Part shown: piece after piece, positions 1 through 6,869 of the stretch
How the letters are laid out: each line of letters starts with the position of its first letter
Position numbering within the stretch: position 1 is the stretch's first letter
Source: Chloromonas sp. AAM2
Lineage: Eukaryota; Chlorophyta; Chlorophyceae; Chlamydomonadales; Chlamydomonadaceae
Reading direction: 5' to 3'
Assembly: GCA_004335635.1 (NCBI GenBank)
Contig: QAXH01004945.1
Span: 1,569 to 13,772 of the forward strand
Length of the DNA: 12,204 bases
Position numbers and translations under genes: made by a program
The notes under the pieces: generated by a model
Database searches by the model: none
Told to the model about the DNA's origin: nothing
Seen by the model: the letters and a program-made list of their open reading frames with translations, nothing else

Positions 1-111
1 GCAGCGAGCGCGAACGCTAGCAAGCCATGCAAGAGACGAGGCTGGATACCGTCCTAACCAACCCTGAGCATTGGAAGGCAACTTTAACCAAACGCACATA
101 CCACTACTTAC

Positions 112-157
112 CGGCAATGTTATGATGCGCCACCACAACATGCGCTGGATCCAAAAC
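112..157 (-). CDS. Rieske oxygenase exon 7 (catalytic iron ligands)
   Basis: 46 bases between acceptor TTGCAG|GTTTTG and donor GCCG|GTAAGT. It encodes VLDPAHVVVAHHNIAG. Together with the last Asn of exon 6 it forms the N-x2-D-x2-H-x4-H motif of mononuclear iron Rieske oxygenases. It ends in phase 1. The next exon lies outside the window, and bases 1-111 look like intron. Confidence 0.85.
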
Positions 158-3100
158 CTGCAAGCAACAAAGAGAGCTTCAAAGCCATGCTGTGTTGTGT
201 GCGTGCACGTTTCCTCTAATGACATACGGACAAGCTGGAGTACTTGGCTCGCTTTACGTTGTCACCTGTGCGGGTCACCTGCCAACCCCTGTGCTCAACA
301 CATTGGCATGCCTAGCCCTTTCCAGCCCCTTTCATGTAGTTGTGGCTTGCTTTAGGTAGTTATTCACGCACATTTTCCAGGTAGTAGTCGTGGCCATAAG
401 GGGTGTCATTGGACCTCCAATGTGTGGCACGCACTCCTGGACCGCCCTACAGCAGTCAAGCAAGCAAGCAGTCAAGCAAGCAAGCAACAGCATTGTTGCC
501 CCACTTTTCGTTTTCAATGTGACCAGGGTTCTTTGGTAACGGCTTCAAGGGTAATTGAAGGTACAGCCATTCCCAGTTAGGACTTGCACCAAGCTCACCA
601 AATGCGGCATCTTTCCTTCATCGTAAGTGGTCACCAACTCCTCAGCCAAGGTGTACAACCCCTTCTGATGCCGGCGCCATGCAGCCGCATGGCCAGCATG
701 GTCAGCCGGTAATGACAGAACAGATGCAGTCGCACATTTGGTTCTCGCTAAGAACTACAACGCATCTCAGTCAGAACCAATCGCAGCATTGAATCTTTTG
801 TTTTTGCTCTGTCCTGCAAAATGCAATTCAATCTCCTCGTGTTCTGTGGCGACGTGCAGCAGAAGTTGTGCCACCATTCCATGCATGCAACAGCCACCAT
901 TCCAGACATGCAGCAGTCACCATTCCAGGCACCAACGGTCACCATTCCGGGCATATAGCAGTAATCACTGTTGCCGGCCGATGCATGCAGCAACCGCCAA
1001 TCCGTGCATGCAACATTCACCATTACATGCATGCAACTGTCACCATTACATGCATGCAACATTCACTATTCCATGCATGCAACTGTCACCATTACATGCA
1101 TGCAACATTCACTATTCCATGCATGCAACTGTCACCATTACATGCATGCAACATTCACAATTCCATGCATGCAGCTGTCACCATTCCATGCAGCTGCCAC
1201 CATTCCACAGCCACCGTAGAAACCATGCAGCACCTCAAACCATTCCATGCATGTATTGTAGGGTGCTGCAGTGCACCATATGCGAATTGGATGTACTGTG
1301 CATGTGCTGGGTGAGGTACTGCAGTCCTCAGTCCAGCCGAATCTGTATCAAGTCGCCTTCCACCACCACCCTCCCTCATTAACAGTAAGGTGTCCTCAGG
1401 GGGGCTACTTGCATTGGAGACTGTAATGACTACGTGTTTCCTCTTCCTAATGTAGGCTTATTAGCAGCCAGGAATGATTGGGAAGTGCTAGGGGATTCCT
1501 TGTTCAGCTTGCAGGTGGGCAGCACCGGCAATGTACCAGGGCTGCTTGTATTTTCGCAAAACTGCAAGTACAACTGACGAGAAGGCCTGGCCCGGCAAGC
1601 GATCACGCAAGCAGAAAGGCATGTTGGCGTGAATGTTCCACTGCCTGCTCTCACTCTCGTTAAAGCTGGGCAGACAGCAAGCGCCTTTAAGTGTCTTCAA
1701 TGTGCTGGCTGACATGCCAGTTGAAGCCGGTTGCGGCTCCGTGTGTTCAATGTGGTACTATCGTATACCTGACATTGACATCTGTATGCCCTTGATGCTA
1801 CACCCAACATCAAGGTCAAGTTCGGAGCGGTCAAGGAGGTAACTCCAAAGCGGAACCTAACGCCAGCAGCCAATGGTTGAGGTTGCCTGCGAGGCGGATT
1901 CCCACTATTGGGAGGCATCGGATAGCTCCGATAGGGGGGATAGGTGCCCCACATGGTGGTGGGGCACATGTTGCTCGGCGTCCTTAACCACGCTAACCGG
2001 CGTCCATTTCACCTTGCAGGTTGTGGTACAACATGGTTGTGGTGCATAATTACGTGCCGTTCTGAAACCATCCGCCTCTCCTTCTCACCTGAACGGCTTC
2101 TGGTATGTGATTGATTTGTTTTGCGTTTGCTTCCAATTCAGCCTTGGGTCCTGCCTCAGGCCACAACCACACCACACCCTGCATGGCATCACATAATCCG
2201 TTGCCTTGACATGAAGCCAAAGCAGAGTCGCAACACAGATTGCCTCGTTATCTGCACCAGCGTACCCAGACAGTTTGAACCTGTTCGTGTACCCAGAACT
2301 TTGATGTACACCAAGCAAACGTCAGTAGGCGACCCTAAGGAAGGTACTGCCAATGCGCGTGGGTCATTCGCTTGCAAATCAGTGCATGAATTGCGCACCT
2401 GCTTGACATTGCTGCAGACGCAGAGTGTAGTGTGGCTGGCTCATCTACAGTATGATTAGCACCTGCTAAGTTATTTACGACTAACAGTTAGCGTGGTAAC
2501 AAGACATATACCGCCTATTAATTGTAGTTTACTGCGAGTTATCGGGCCTCTTACAGAACCGTAATCGTAAGGCGGTTACGGATAATCAGAGGCGGTTGCG
2601 CATAATCAGGGGTGGTTATACCATTATTGAGGGGCGGTTACGCATAATCAGAGGTGGTTATACCATTGTTGAGGGGCGGTTACGCATAATCAGAGGTGGT
2701 TATACCATTATTGAGCTCGGTCTCGCTAACGCTCGCCCTTCGCTCCGCCCTCGGTCTCGGGGTATACTTCGTAAGGCCCTCGGCCTCGGGCCTTTACAAA
2801 CCTTGAATGCCCTGCGGGGACACCATTAACCTATACGTAATAACTGTATGGATCTTATGCAGAGCACACCTGCTCGACACGCGTGGGATAAGCGGTGGCG
2901 CACGCGCGTTCGTTAGACCGCGCCAGCAGCTCTTGCTGAGGGTTCAGCGCCTGTGGAATGGAGGTACACGCGCCACGGCCATTAAAGCGCCAAGCGTGAT
3001 AAGCGCACAGTAGCGTCCCGTCCGTTTCGACACGGCCTTCACTCAACGGAGCGAGCCTGAGCACAAACGGCGAGGACATCGTCAGCGCACAGCGCCAGAC

Positions 3101-4452
3101 ATCTGATTCTCCGTTCATAACTGTAACCTGAAGACGTTCATAACTGTGCGCTGGAGATTCGAGCCACTCTCAACTGCTGCCCACGACGTCCATCCGACAG
3201 GATCAGCGTACTTGCATACCCGTTTCACAACCTCACATGCGAACGGGAGACAGACAAGCAGAGGTGTACGCCCAAGAACCATGATCAATGTCAAACAGTA
3301 AACAAAATACAAGGGATGCAATGCGACTGGCTGTTCGATTCAAGTGCAGACCCTGTTATTGCGCACCTGTGTGGGCATCTGTCTGCAAACGCCCTCCAGT
3401 TTGCACTGCCATCCTTCCAAAGCACGTAGTCTTCGCCTGAACAGGCACACAGGCACAAACATTTCAGACCCTTGTGAACCTAGCTGGGCAACGGAGAGGC
3501 GTGAGCAAATTACATGCGTCGCAGTTGTACGCATGGCAGTTGAAGTTGTGAATGCTGCTACCTACACTGTCATGCCTGAAACTATATAACGTTTTTCGAA
3601 ACACAGGTTAAGGTGGCCGTGTATGTATTCTGCTTAGCCGTCCATCAAATATGGTTTGTCTTGAGGGACATCAGGTTATTGAATTGATTAATTGAGCTGT
3701 TTGAATGTTAACTGCACAAACTCACCCAGCAGTGTTATCTGGTGTGGTCTGTCAGGTTCCAGCTCATCAATCACAGCCACTGGGTACCAGGCCTTGGTCC
3801 AGGCAAACGGCTGCAATTGTGCATGGCACGTGGCTTTGCCTGACTTCTCCCCAGCATATGTAGAGATTACATCAGGGGGCCCACATGCATGGAACGCGAA
3901 CGTTAATGGCTCATCCCCAGGGCTCATCAGAGCAGTACGCGTGCTAGCCGTGTTGTCTCAGCTGTGACGGTTGATCAAGTGCAATATGCTAGTGACATTC
4001 CAGTTGCGCCGTGCGTTCATAATCTCAAAATGGGGCCAAGGACGATTGCATGCAGGTTTGCGTTGTGTTGAGCTCACTTCGGGAACGAGCTCGGGTTCAG
4101 TAGCCGTAATGGGAGCAAGCGCCTCCGTTGCTGCCCCGTCAACAGAAACTGGTGCAGTGGGCGCATCTGCCTGAGCTGATCGCAACAGAGCATGCCTGCG
4201 GGCTGTCACTGAACCTCCATTGCCCACACAAACTCTAGTCCGCGACGGCCGCGAGCCGCGCCCGTCTCCACGAGACCGATGCGACAAGGCCTGCGTTGCA
4301 TGCAAGGAAGCCTTGTTTGCGCAACTTCCGAAACACGTTGACGAGCGCTTGAAAGGTGCACAGCATTCAAAGCACAAACGTGAGCTACAGACACGAGAGC
4401 GCACCACCAAGGCGGGCTGCGTCGAACAGCGGAAAGCCCGTGCCTTCCACAT
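112..4452 (-). CDS. Rieske [2Fe-2S] oxygenase, PAO/TIC55/PTC52-like, plastid-targeted; 7 exons, 3' end outside window
   Basis: Spliced on the minus strand from exons 4452-4078, 3810-3726, 3436-3367, 3056-2870, 2178-2089, 446-372 and 157-112. All junctions are in phase, giving 309 codons plus one base. Residues 1-125 are Arg/Ser/Ala-rich then acidic, like a chloroplast transit peptide and linker. The Rieske site is C174-P-H176 and C194-A-Y-H197, with 17 residues between H176 and C194 and LAPLSEGR after the first pair. The mononuclear iron motif N294-x2-D297-x2-H300-x4-H305 spans exons 6-7. Known members of this family are chloroplast envelope/thylakoid oxygenases acting on chlorophyll breakdown or synthesis intermediates; the substrate here cannot be told from the sequence. 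The C-terminal part, where PAO-type proteins carry a CxxC motif and membrane helices, lies beyond base 1. ATG 4452 is the first ATG after an in-frame stop near 4540. Family assignment is strong; the exact subfamily is not. Confidence 0.85.
372..446 (-). CDS. Rieske oxygenase exon 6
   Basis: 25 codons, phase 0 on both sides, between acceptor CTGTAG|GGCGG and donor GAAAAT|GTGCGT. It ends in SNDTPYGHDYYLEN, matching the conserved RDxPYGxxxxxEN segment in front of the catalytic iron motif. The 5' boundary was chosen by phase. A frame-compatible alternative could trim a few of the first residues. Confidence 0.78.
452..483 (+). repeat. 16-bp tandem duplication at the exon 6 acceptor
   Basis: Two perfect copies of GCAGTCAAGCAAGCAA (452-467, 468-483) followed by a partial third. 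On the gene strand this is a TTGC-rich tract immediately before the exon 6 splice acceptor, and each copy contains a CTTGACT branch-site-like motif. Confidence 0.85.
545..754 (-). CDS. Coding-like open frame within intron 5, unrecognised
   Basis: A 69-codon stop-to-stop frame with no initial ATG, ending in TGA at 547-545. Its composition looks like real protein: LPADHAGHAAAWRRHQKGLY, then TLAEELVTTYDEGKMPHL. It has a possible acceptor after GTTGTAG at its start and a possible internal donor CATTTG|GTGAGC. It lies on the same strand as the Rieske gene but matches nothing expected between the neighbouring Rieske exons, whose phases already join directly. It could be an exon of a nested gene or the remnant of a mobile element. 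I do not recognise the family. Confidence 0.35.
   Translation of the reverse strand, partial: FLARTKCATASVLSLPADHAGHAAAWRRHQKGLYTLAEELVTTYDEGKMPHLVSLVQVLTGNGCTFNYP
870..1255 (+). repeat. 23-bp minisatellite with 46-bp higher-order unit
   Basis: The core 982-1188 holds nine copies of a 23-bp unit in exact register, each beginning TGCATGCA. From 1028 two variants alternate (ACTGTCACCATTACA and ACATTCACTATTCCA type), giving a 46-bp higher-order repeat. Degenerate copies without strict register extend to both sides (870-981, 1189-1255). All His/Cys/Met-rich ORFs here (748-1382) are products of the repeat, not genes. It lies inside intron 5 of the Rieske gene. Confidence 0.95.
1488..1856 (-). CDS. 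Two coding-like exons within intron 5, unrecognised
   Basis: Minus-strand exons 1856-1769 (acceptor GCGTTAG|GTTCC, donor TCAG|GTATAC) and 1684-1488 (acceptor CTTAAAG|GCGCT, stop TAG) join in phase. The first encodes VPLWSYLLDRSELDLDVG and the second includes ESRQWNIHANMPFCLRDRLP, then QAFSSVVLAVLRKYKQPW. The look is that of a folded protein rather than noise. I do not recognise it. It shares strand and intron with the frame at 545-754 and could belong to the same inserted gene or element. No terminal repeats were found around it. Confidence 0.35.
1944..1967 (+). other. Perfect 9-bp stem hairpin
   Basis: GTGCCCCAC and GTGGGGCAC flank a six-base loop. It lies inside intron 5 of the Rieske gene, 122 bases downstream (minus strand) of exon 5. 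The function is unknown. Confidence 0.7.
2089..2178 (-). CDS. Rieske oxygenase exon 5
   Basis: 30 codons, phase 0 on both sides, between acceptor CATGCAG|GGTGTG and donor GTTCAG|GTGAGA. It encodes GVVWLWPEAGP and ends IPEAVQ. The VWLWP stretch matches the LLWVWP strand that closes the Rieske domain in this family. Confidence 0.82.
2571..2716 (+). repeat. 42-bp minisatellite, three and a half copies
   Basis: Copies start at 2591, 2633 and 2675 with a 20-bp half copy at 2571. Each unit is itself a diverged duplication (GGCGGTTACGCATAATCAGA and GGTGGTTATACCATTATTGA). Because 42 is a multiple of three, one frame reads a 14-residue repeat (RIIRGGYTI type), but it has no other sign of being coding. 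It lies inside intron 4 of the Rieske gene. Confidence 0.95.
2717..2815 (+). repeat. CTCGGYCTCGG-type repeat tail with stem-loop
   Basis: This stretch is rich in CTCG/CGCTC words. It contains a 7-bp stem AAGGCCC/GGGCCTT (2773-2779, 2788-2794) around an eight-base loop centred on GGCC. It continues directly from the 42-bp minisatellite and may be part of the same repetitive unit inside intron 4. Confidence 0.5.
2870..3056 (-). CDS. Rieske oxygenase exon 4 (second Cys-x2-His)
   Basis: 187 bases between acceptor TGCTCAG|GCTCG and donor GAGCAG|GTGTGC. It encodes LAPLSEGRVETDGTLL, then CAYHAW (second cluster ligand pair), FNGRGACTSIPQA and YPTRVEQ. These are the signature stretches of the PAO-type Rieske domain. 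Read without splicing, the frame upstream of the acceptor loses the first ligand pair, which confirms the intron. Confidence 0.88.
3367..3436 (-). CDS. Rieske oxygenase exon 3 (first Cys-Pro-His)
   Basis: 70 bases between acceptor CTGTTCAG|GC and donor CACAG|GTGCGC. It begins with two bases completing the split Gly and ends with two bases of a split Arg. It encodes EDYVLWKDG and then NWRAFADRCPHR, which supplies the first Cys and His ligands of the [2Fe-2S] cluster. It lies inside a longer open frame that reads a different, meaningless protein. Confidence 0.85.
3726..3810 (-). CDS. Rieske oxygenase exon 2
   Basis: 85 bases between acceptor ATTGCAG|CCG and donor CTGG|GTGAGT. It starts in phase 0 and ends with one base of a Gly codon. 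It encodes PFAWTKAWYPVAVIDELE followed by DRPHQITLLG. The W-YPVA and PHxxTLLG pattern is the conserved strand just before the Rieske domain in PAO-type proteins. Confidence 0.8.
4078..4452 (-). CDS. Rieske oxygenase exon 1 (transit peptide and linker)
   Basis: 125 codons from ATG 4452 to a GAA|GTGAGC donor, ending in phase 0. The first 90 residues are rich in Arg, Ser, Ala and Cys (seven Cys between residues 9 and 44). Then comes an Ala/Pro/Glu linker ending ELVPE. This fits a chloroplast transit peptide, which evolves fast, so the start codon is less certain than the later exons. Confidence 0.65.
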
Positions 4453-4795
4453 GCGTCCTGTTTGAGGGTATGCCGGGGATGGAGTGGCGTTGAGAGTGTC
4501 GTTGCCAGCGCTTTACAGTGCGCGGAGGTCCGGTTGACAGGTCAGCATTTTGCATGTGCAAGCGAGGGTGTACGACGGGCGAGGCAGGGTGCGCTCCTAA
4601 GGCGACACCATCATAACATCATAATTTGAGCGACACGTCACCAACTGTTGCACATGTCATAAGTGTGACCAAGCATCGTGGTTAGAACGCAAACGTTGCT
4701 TTTCTGTCCGCGCAAAAGCAACAATCTGTCACCTGATGATTGTCTCGTATACGTTCTGTAGCACAGTGGACACATGCATGCCTGACTGCACTTTC
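4453..4795. other. Upstream region of the Rieske gene, no gene seen
   Basis: About 340 bases 5' of the Rieske start codon. I see no convincing exon, TATA box or RNA gene. An in-frame stop near 4540 bounds exon 1. The promoter and 5' UTR of the Rieske gene presumably lie here. Confidence 0.4.
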
Positions 4796-4847
4796 GTATA
4801 TGACTGCAGCACACACAAGCCTGAGCTTTGCACTAAGGCTTTCCATA
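4796..4847 (+). repeat. Direct repeat copy A (about 52 bp)
   Basis: This stretch, beginning GTATATGACTGCAGCACACA, recurs at 5295-5346 with only a few mismatches. The two copies lie 499 bases apart on the same strand, with the 25-bp inverted repeat between and next to them. Confidence 0.9.
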
Positions 4848-4883
4848 TGTAGCCTGAGCTTTGCACTAAGGCTTCCCATATGT
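4818..4883 (+). repeat. 33-bp tandem duplication
   Basis: Two copies (4818-4850 and 4851-4883), beginning AGCCTGAGCTTTGCACTAAG, differ at one base. The first copy overlaps the end of direct repeat copy A. Confidence 0.93.
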
Positions 4884-4915
4884 AGACTACGTATAGACCA
4901 TAGAAATCCGGCTTG

Positions 4916-5295
4916 CCGTATAGACCATATCTCATCCCGCGATAAGTAATTGTACCCCAGTTTGGGCCGTTTGCCGGAAGTTTGCGGGGATGATTAATAA
5001 ATATTCTTGACGTTGCGGGCAATAAGACGCCTTGTCTTGTCGCGCTGCGGGAAGTGAAATGCCTTGTCACATCGCGTAAACGACGAATTTGCATTGGAAT
5101 GAGTAGCTGTGTAGCTCCTAGCAGTGTTATAGCATGCATGACTCAAGTACTTTCAGCTCAACAACAGCGGCTGTGGGAACACTGCGCGGAATTACATTGA
5201 TGTCTGGCTGTGTCTTGGTACGGGTGTGGGACCTGCGGGACCATTTTTTTTGAATGTCATTTCGCCCCCTGCGGGATGAGATATGGTCTATACGG
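4916..5295. mobile_element. 380-bp segment with 25-bp perfect terminal inverted repeats (MITE-like)
   Basis: Arms 4916-4940 and 5271-5295 are exact reverse complements (25/25) and enclose about 330 bases without a defensible gene. This resembles a short non-autonomous DNA transposon, but no target-site duplication is visible next to the arms. The right arm abuts direct repeat copy B, so the structure may instead come from local rearrangement. Minus-strand open frames across it are only repeat translations. Confidence 0.5.
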
Positions 5296-5346
5296 TATAT
5301 GACTGCAGCACACACATGCCTGAGCTTTGCAGTATGGCTTTCCATA
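5295..5346 (+). repeat. Direct repeat copy B (about 52 bp)
   Basis: Second copy of the repeat at 4796-4847. It differs by one base after the ACACACA stretch and by a few bases after GAGCTTTGC. It starts at the last base of the right inverted-repeat arm. Confidence 0.9.
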
Positions 5347-5481
5347 GCCAAGGTGGACTGCCATGCTCGCAAGTGCAGGGAACGGGTATTGCTGACCAAT
5401 TGCTGGCAGCTAGACGTGCAAATCCTGGGCAAACTAAGGCTAGAGGGAAGTTGCCCCTTTCATGAACGTGGTCCGCAGTGA

Positions 5482-5715
5482 ACGCATGCATCTCTCTTAG
5501 TACAACGTTACGCCAAACTTGTACTCTGCCAAACCTGCACTACGCCAAAGCTGCACTACGCCAAACCTGCACTTGCTCATGATGAAGTGTGGCACTTTCA
5601 CTGTGGGCGAAAACAGGGACTGGCCCACATCAAGGTCGATGTGTCAGTTCCACCCATGACAGCCCAGATCACGTGTGCATTGGAAATGGCTCTGTCAAGT
5701 GGATTGAGTGGGTAA
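5482..5715 (+). CDS. Weak open frame over 16-bp repeats, unrecognised
   Basis: A stop-to-stop frame (TGA 5479-5481 to TAA 5713-5715), 77 codons without an initial ATG. The second half, read as DEVWHFHCGRKQGLAHIKVD and then SVPPMTAQITCALEMALSSG, looks protein-like. It has a possible acceptor TCTCTCTTAG before 5501 and a possible donor G|GTAAGA at the end. The first half is made of the 16-bp repeat. It could be a real exon or a chance frame. Confidence 0.2.
   Translation, partial: THASLLVQRYAKLVLCQTCTTPKLHYAKPALAHDEVWHFHCGRKQGLAHIKVDVSVPPMTAQITCALEMALSSGLSG
5505..5578 (+). repeat. 16-bp tandem repeat, about four and a half copies
   Basis: Units start at 5505, 5521, 5537 and 5553 with consensus GCACTACGCCAAACCT, plus a partial unit to about 5578. 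The last two full units differ by one base and the first two are more diverged. Confidence 0.9.
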
Positions 5716-5939
5716 GATGGATCGAGTTTCAGGAAGGCAGTCAGTCTAAGACGCAGTCTGTACTATGCACCGTCTGTAGTACGTGTGGCAGCAAAGCGTA
5801 TGTAAGCCCGCATGTGTGGCAGCAGTGCACTTGATGAGCATGTACGGCAGCCCTGCATGTGGGGCGCACACGTCTGTGACAGTAATGCATGTGGGCCCAT
5901 GTGTATGTATATATATCTTCCTGATATATATCTTCAGTG

Positions 5940-6030
5940 TCAGGGTCAGTCTTGGTCTGAGTCTCAGTCTTGGTCTCGGACATGGTCTCGGTCTTGGTCA
6001 TGGACTGGCTCTTCAGTCTGGTCCCAATCA
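5940..6030 (+). repeat. Degenerate hexamer array (TCNNGG type)
   Basis: Successive words such as TCTTGG, TCTGAG, TCTCAG, TCTTGG, TCTCGG and ACATGG repeat at about six-base steps. It translates to SW/QS- or SLGL-type low-complexity protein in the overlapping frames, which argues against those frames being genes. Confidence 0.75.
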
Positions 6031-6185
6031 CAGTTTCATCCAATAATGTCGCTCGATCTGAAGACAACATCTGTTCAAATGTTAGCAACGAGCCCTACCA
6101 TAGGTTGTACGTCCATTTGGCGCACAAGCTATTGGCTCAGGACCGCTGGTACCCGTTTGCAGTGGCTTGGCTAGACTCGCGAAGA

Positions 6186-6206
6186 CCTAACCCTAACCCA
6201 AACCCT
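6186..6206 (-). repeat. Very short telomere-like tract (CCCTAA)
   Basis: CCTAACCCTAACCC followed by AAACCCT, roughly two CCCTAA units plus a diverged one (TTAGGG on the minus strand). It is short enough to be chance or a repaired-break relic. Confidence 0.4.
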
Positions 6207-6542
6207 TGGTCGGCCCATGCTCTGGGGCGCCGTTACCTACCGAACAGCTTCGACGTGCCATCTACTCGTAGGACATATAAGACCTATCTGAGACTAGCAA
6301 CAGTCGTTCCCGTAGCGCGAAACACGCTACTCTTGCCCAAGGTCACAGTTCGGACTCCCCGGGGGGGTGTTGGGTCTCGTGCAACACCAATTCTCAAGGC
6401 TGGGATTCTGAGGCCACTGCGGACCTTGGAAGAGGGCAGCATCTCACCCCTACCGAGAAACGGTTACCTGCTTTTTGAAATTTGAAATCGAAGCGGATGC
6501 CAACCTGAATACCTGAGTCGCATTCGAAATCACCCCATAGGC

Positions 6543-6869
6543 ATGCAGGGCCCCATCTTAAAACGAAACCTGATATACCGTGGGACGACCGGCCCCCAGC
6601 CTATCAGCATCCGTGGGACCACGCATGGGTTGAAAACCTTGAGGTGCTCAGGTGGTCAGCAGCAGGCACCCACTCGAGTCTGGGACATCCATGACCGGCT
6701 GCGTGAGCGTGAGCTCCTGCAAGAGCACATGCAAGAGCTGCCAGAGCAAGTTCTTGTGTTGACTGGCGAACGTAGCGTCGGGAAGACCACCCTCCTGCGG
6801 GCGTTCGCCGCCAATGAGGACCATGTATGTATGATCGACCTGAGGCAACACCCTACCGCAACCCCTGAG
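6543..6869 (+). CDS. ATPase exon 1 (Walker A)
   Basis: 109 codons from ATG 6543 to donor CCTGAG|GTAACC, phase 0. It contains QVLVLTGERSVGKTTLLRAF and then CMIDLRQHPTATPE. The first 40 residues are not recognisable, so the true start may be a later splice acceptor or an upstream exon. Confidence 0.72.

Larger units (their letters stand above)
5716..6542. other. Gene-poor stretch upstream of the ATPase gene
   Basis: No coding sequence I can defend. It contains a TATATATCTTC duplication (about 5909-5934), a hexamer-like TCTTGG/TCTCGG array (about 5940-6030), the telomere-like tract at 6186-6206 and a TATAA word at 6276-6280. The long plus frame at 5970-6485 includes the hexamer array and has no recognisable domain. 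Confidence 0.4.

Noticed and set aside
870..1255. CRISPR-like array
   Set aside because: Units are contiguous 23-bp tandem copies without unique spacers, in a eukaryotic intron.
738..1382. Long plus and minus ORFs (up to 214 codons) rich in His, Cys and Met
   Set aside because: They are translations of the 23-bp repeat, open in all three plus frames because the unit lacks stops.
2596..2829. ORF with 14-residue repeats
   Set aside because: Produced by the 42-bp minisatellite; no domain, and it lies antisense in a Rieske intron.
3688..3927. Unspliced minus ORF beginning at 3927 as the Rieske start
   Set aside because: Only 3726-3810 of it fits the family; the splice acceptor at 3811-3812 and phase with exon 1 explain it better, and the rest is intron.
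4220..4465. Plus-strand ORF with Cys and Lys-rich sequence
   Set aside because: Antisense of Rieske exon 1; the minus reading is in phase with the downstream exons.
4729..5139. 136-codon minus ORF
   Set aside because: It runs across the 33-bp tandem and the inverted-repeat arm and shows no protein-like composition outside them.
5970..6485. 171-codon plus ORF upstream of the ATPase
   Set aside because: It starts in the hexamer array, includes the telomere-like tract and has no recognisable motif.
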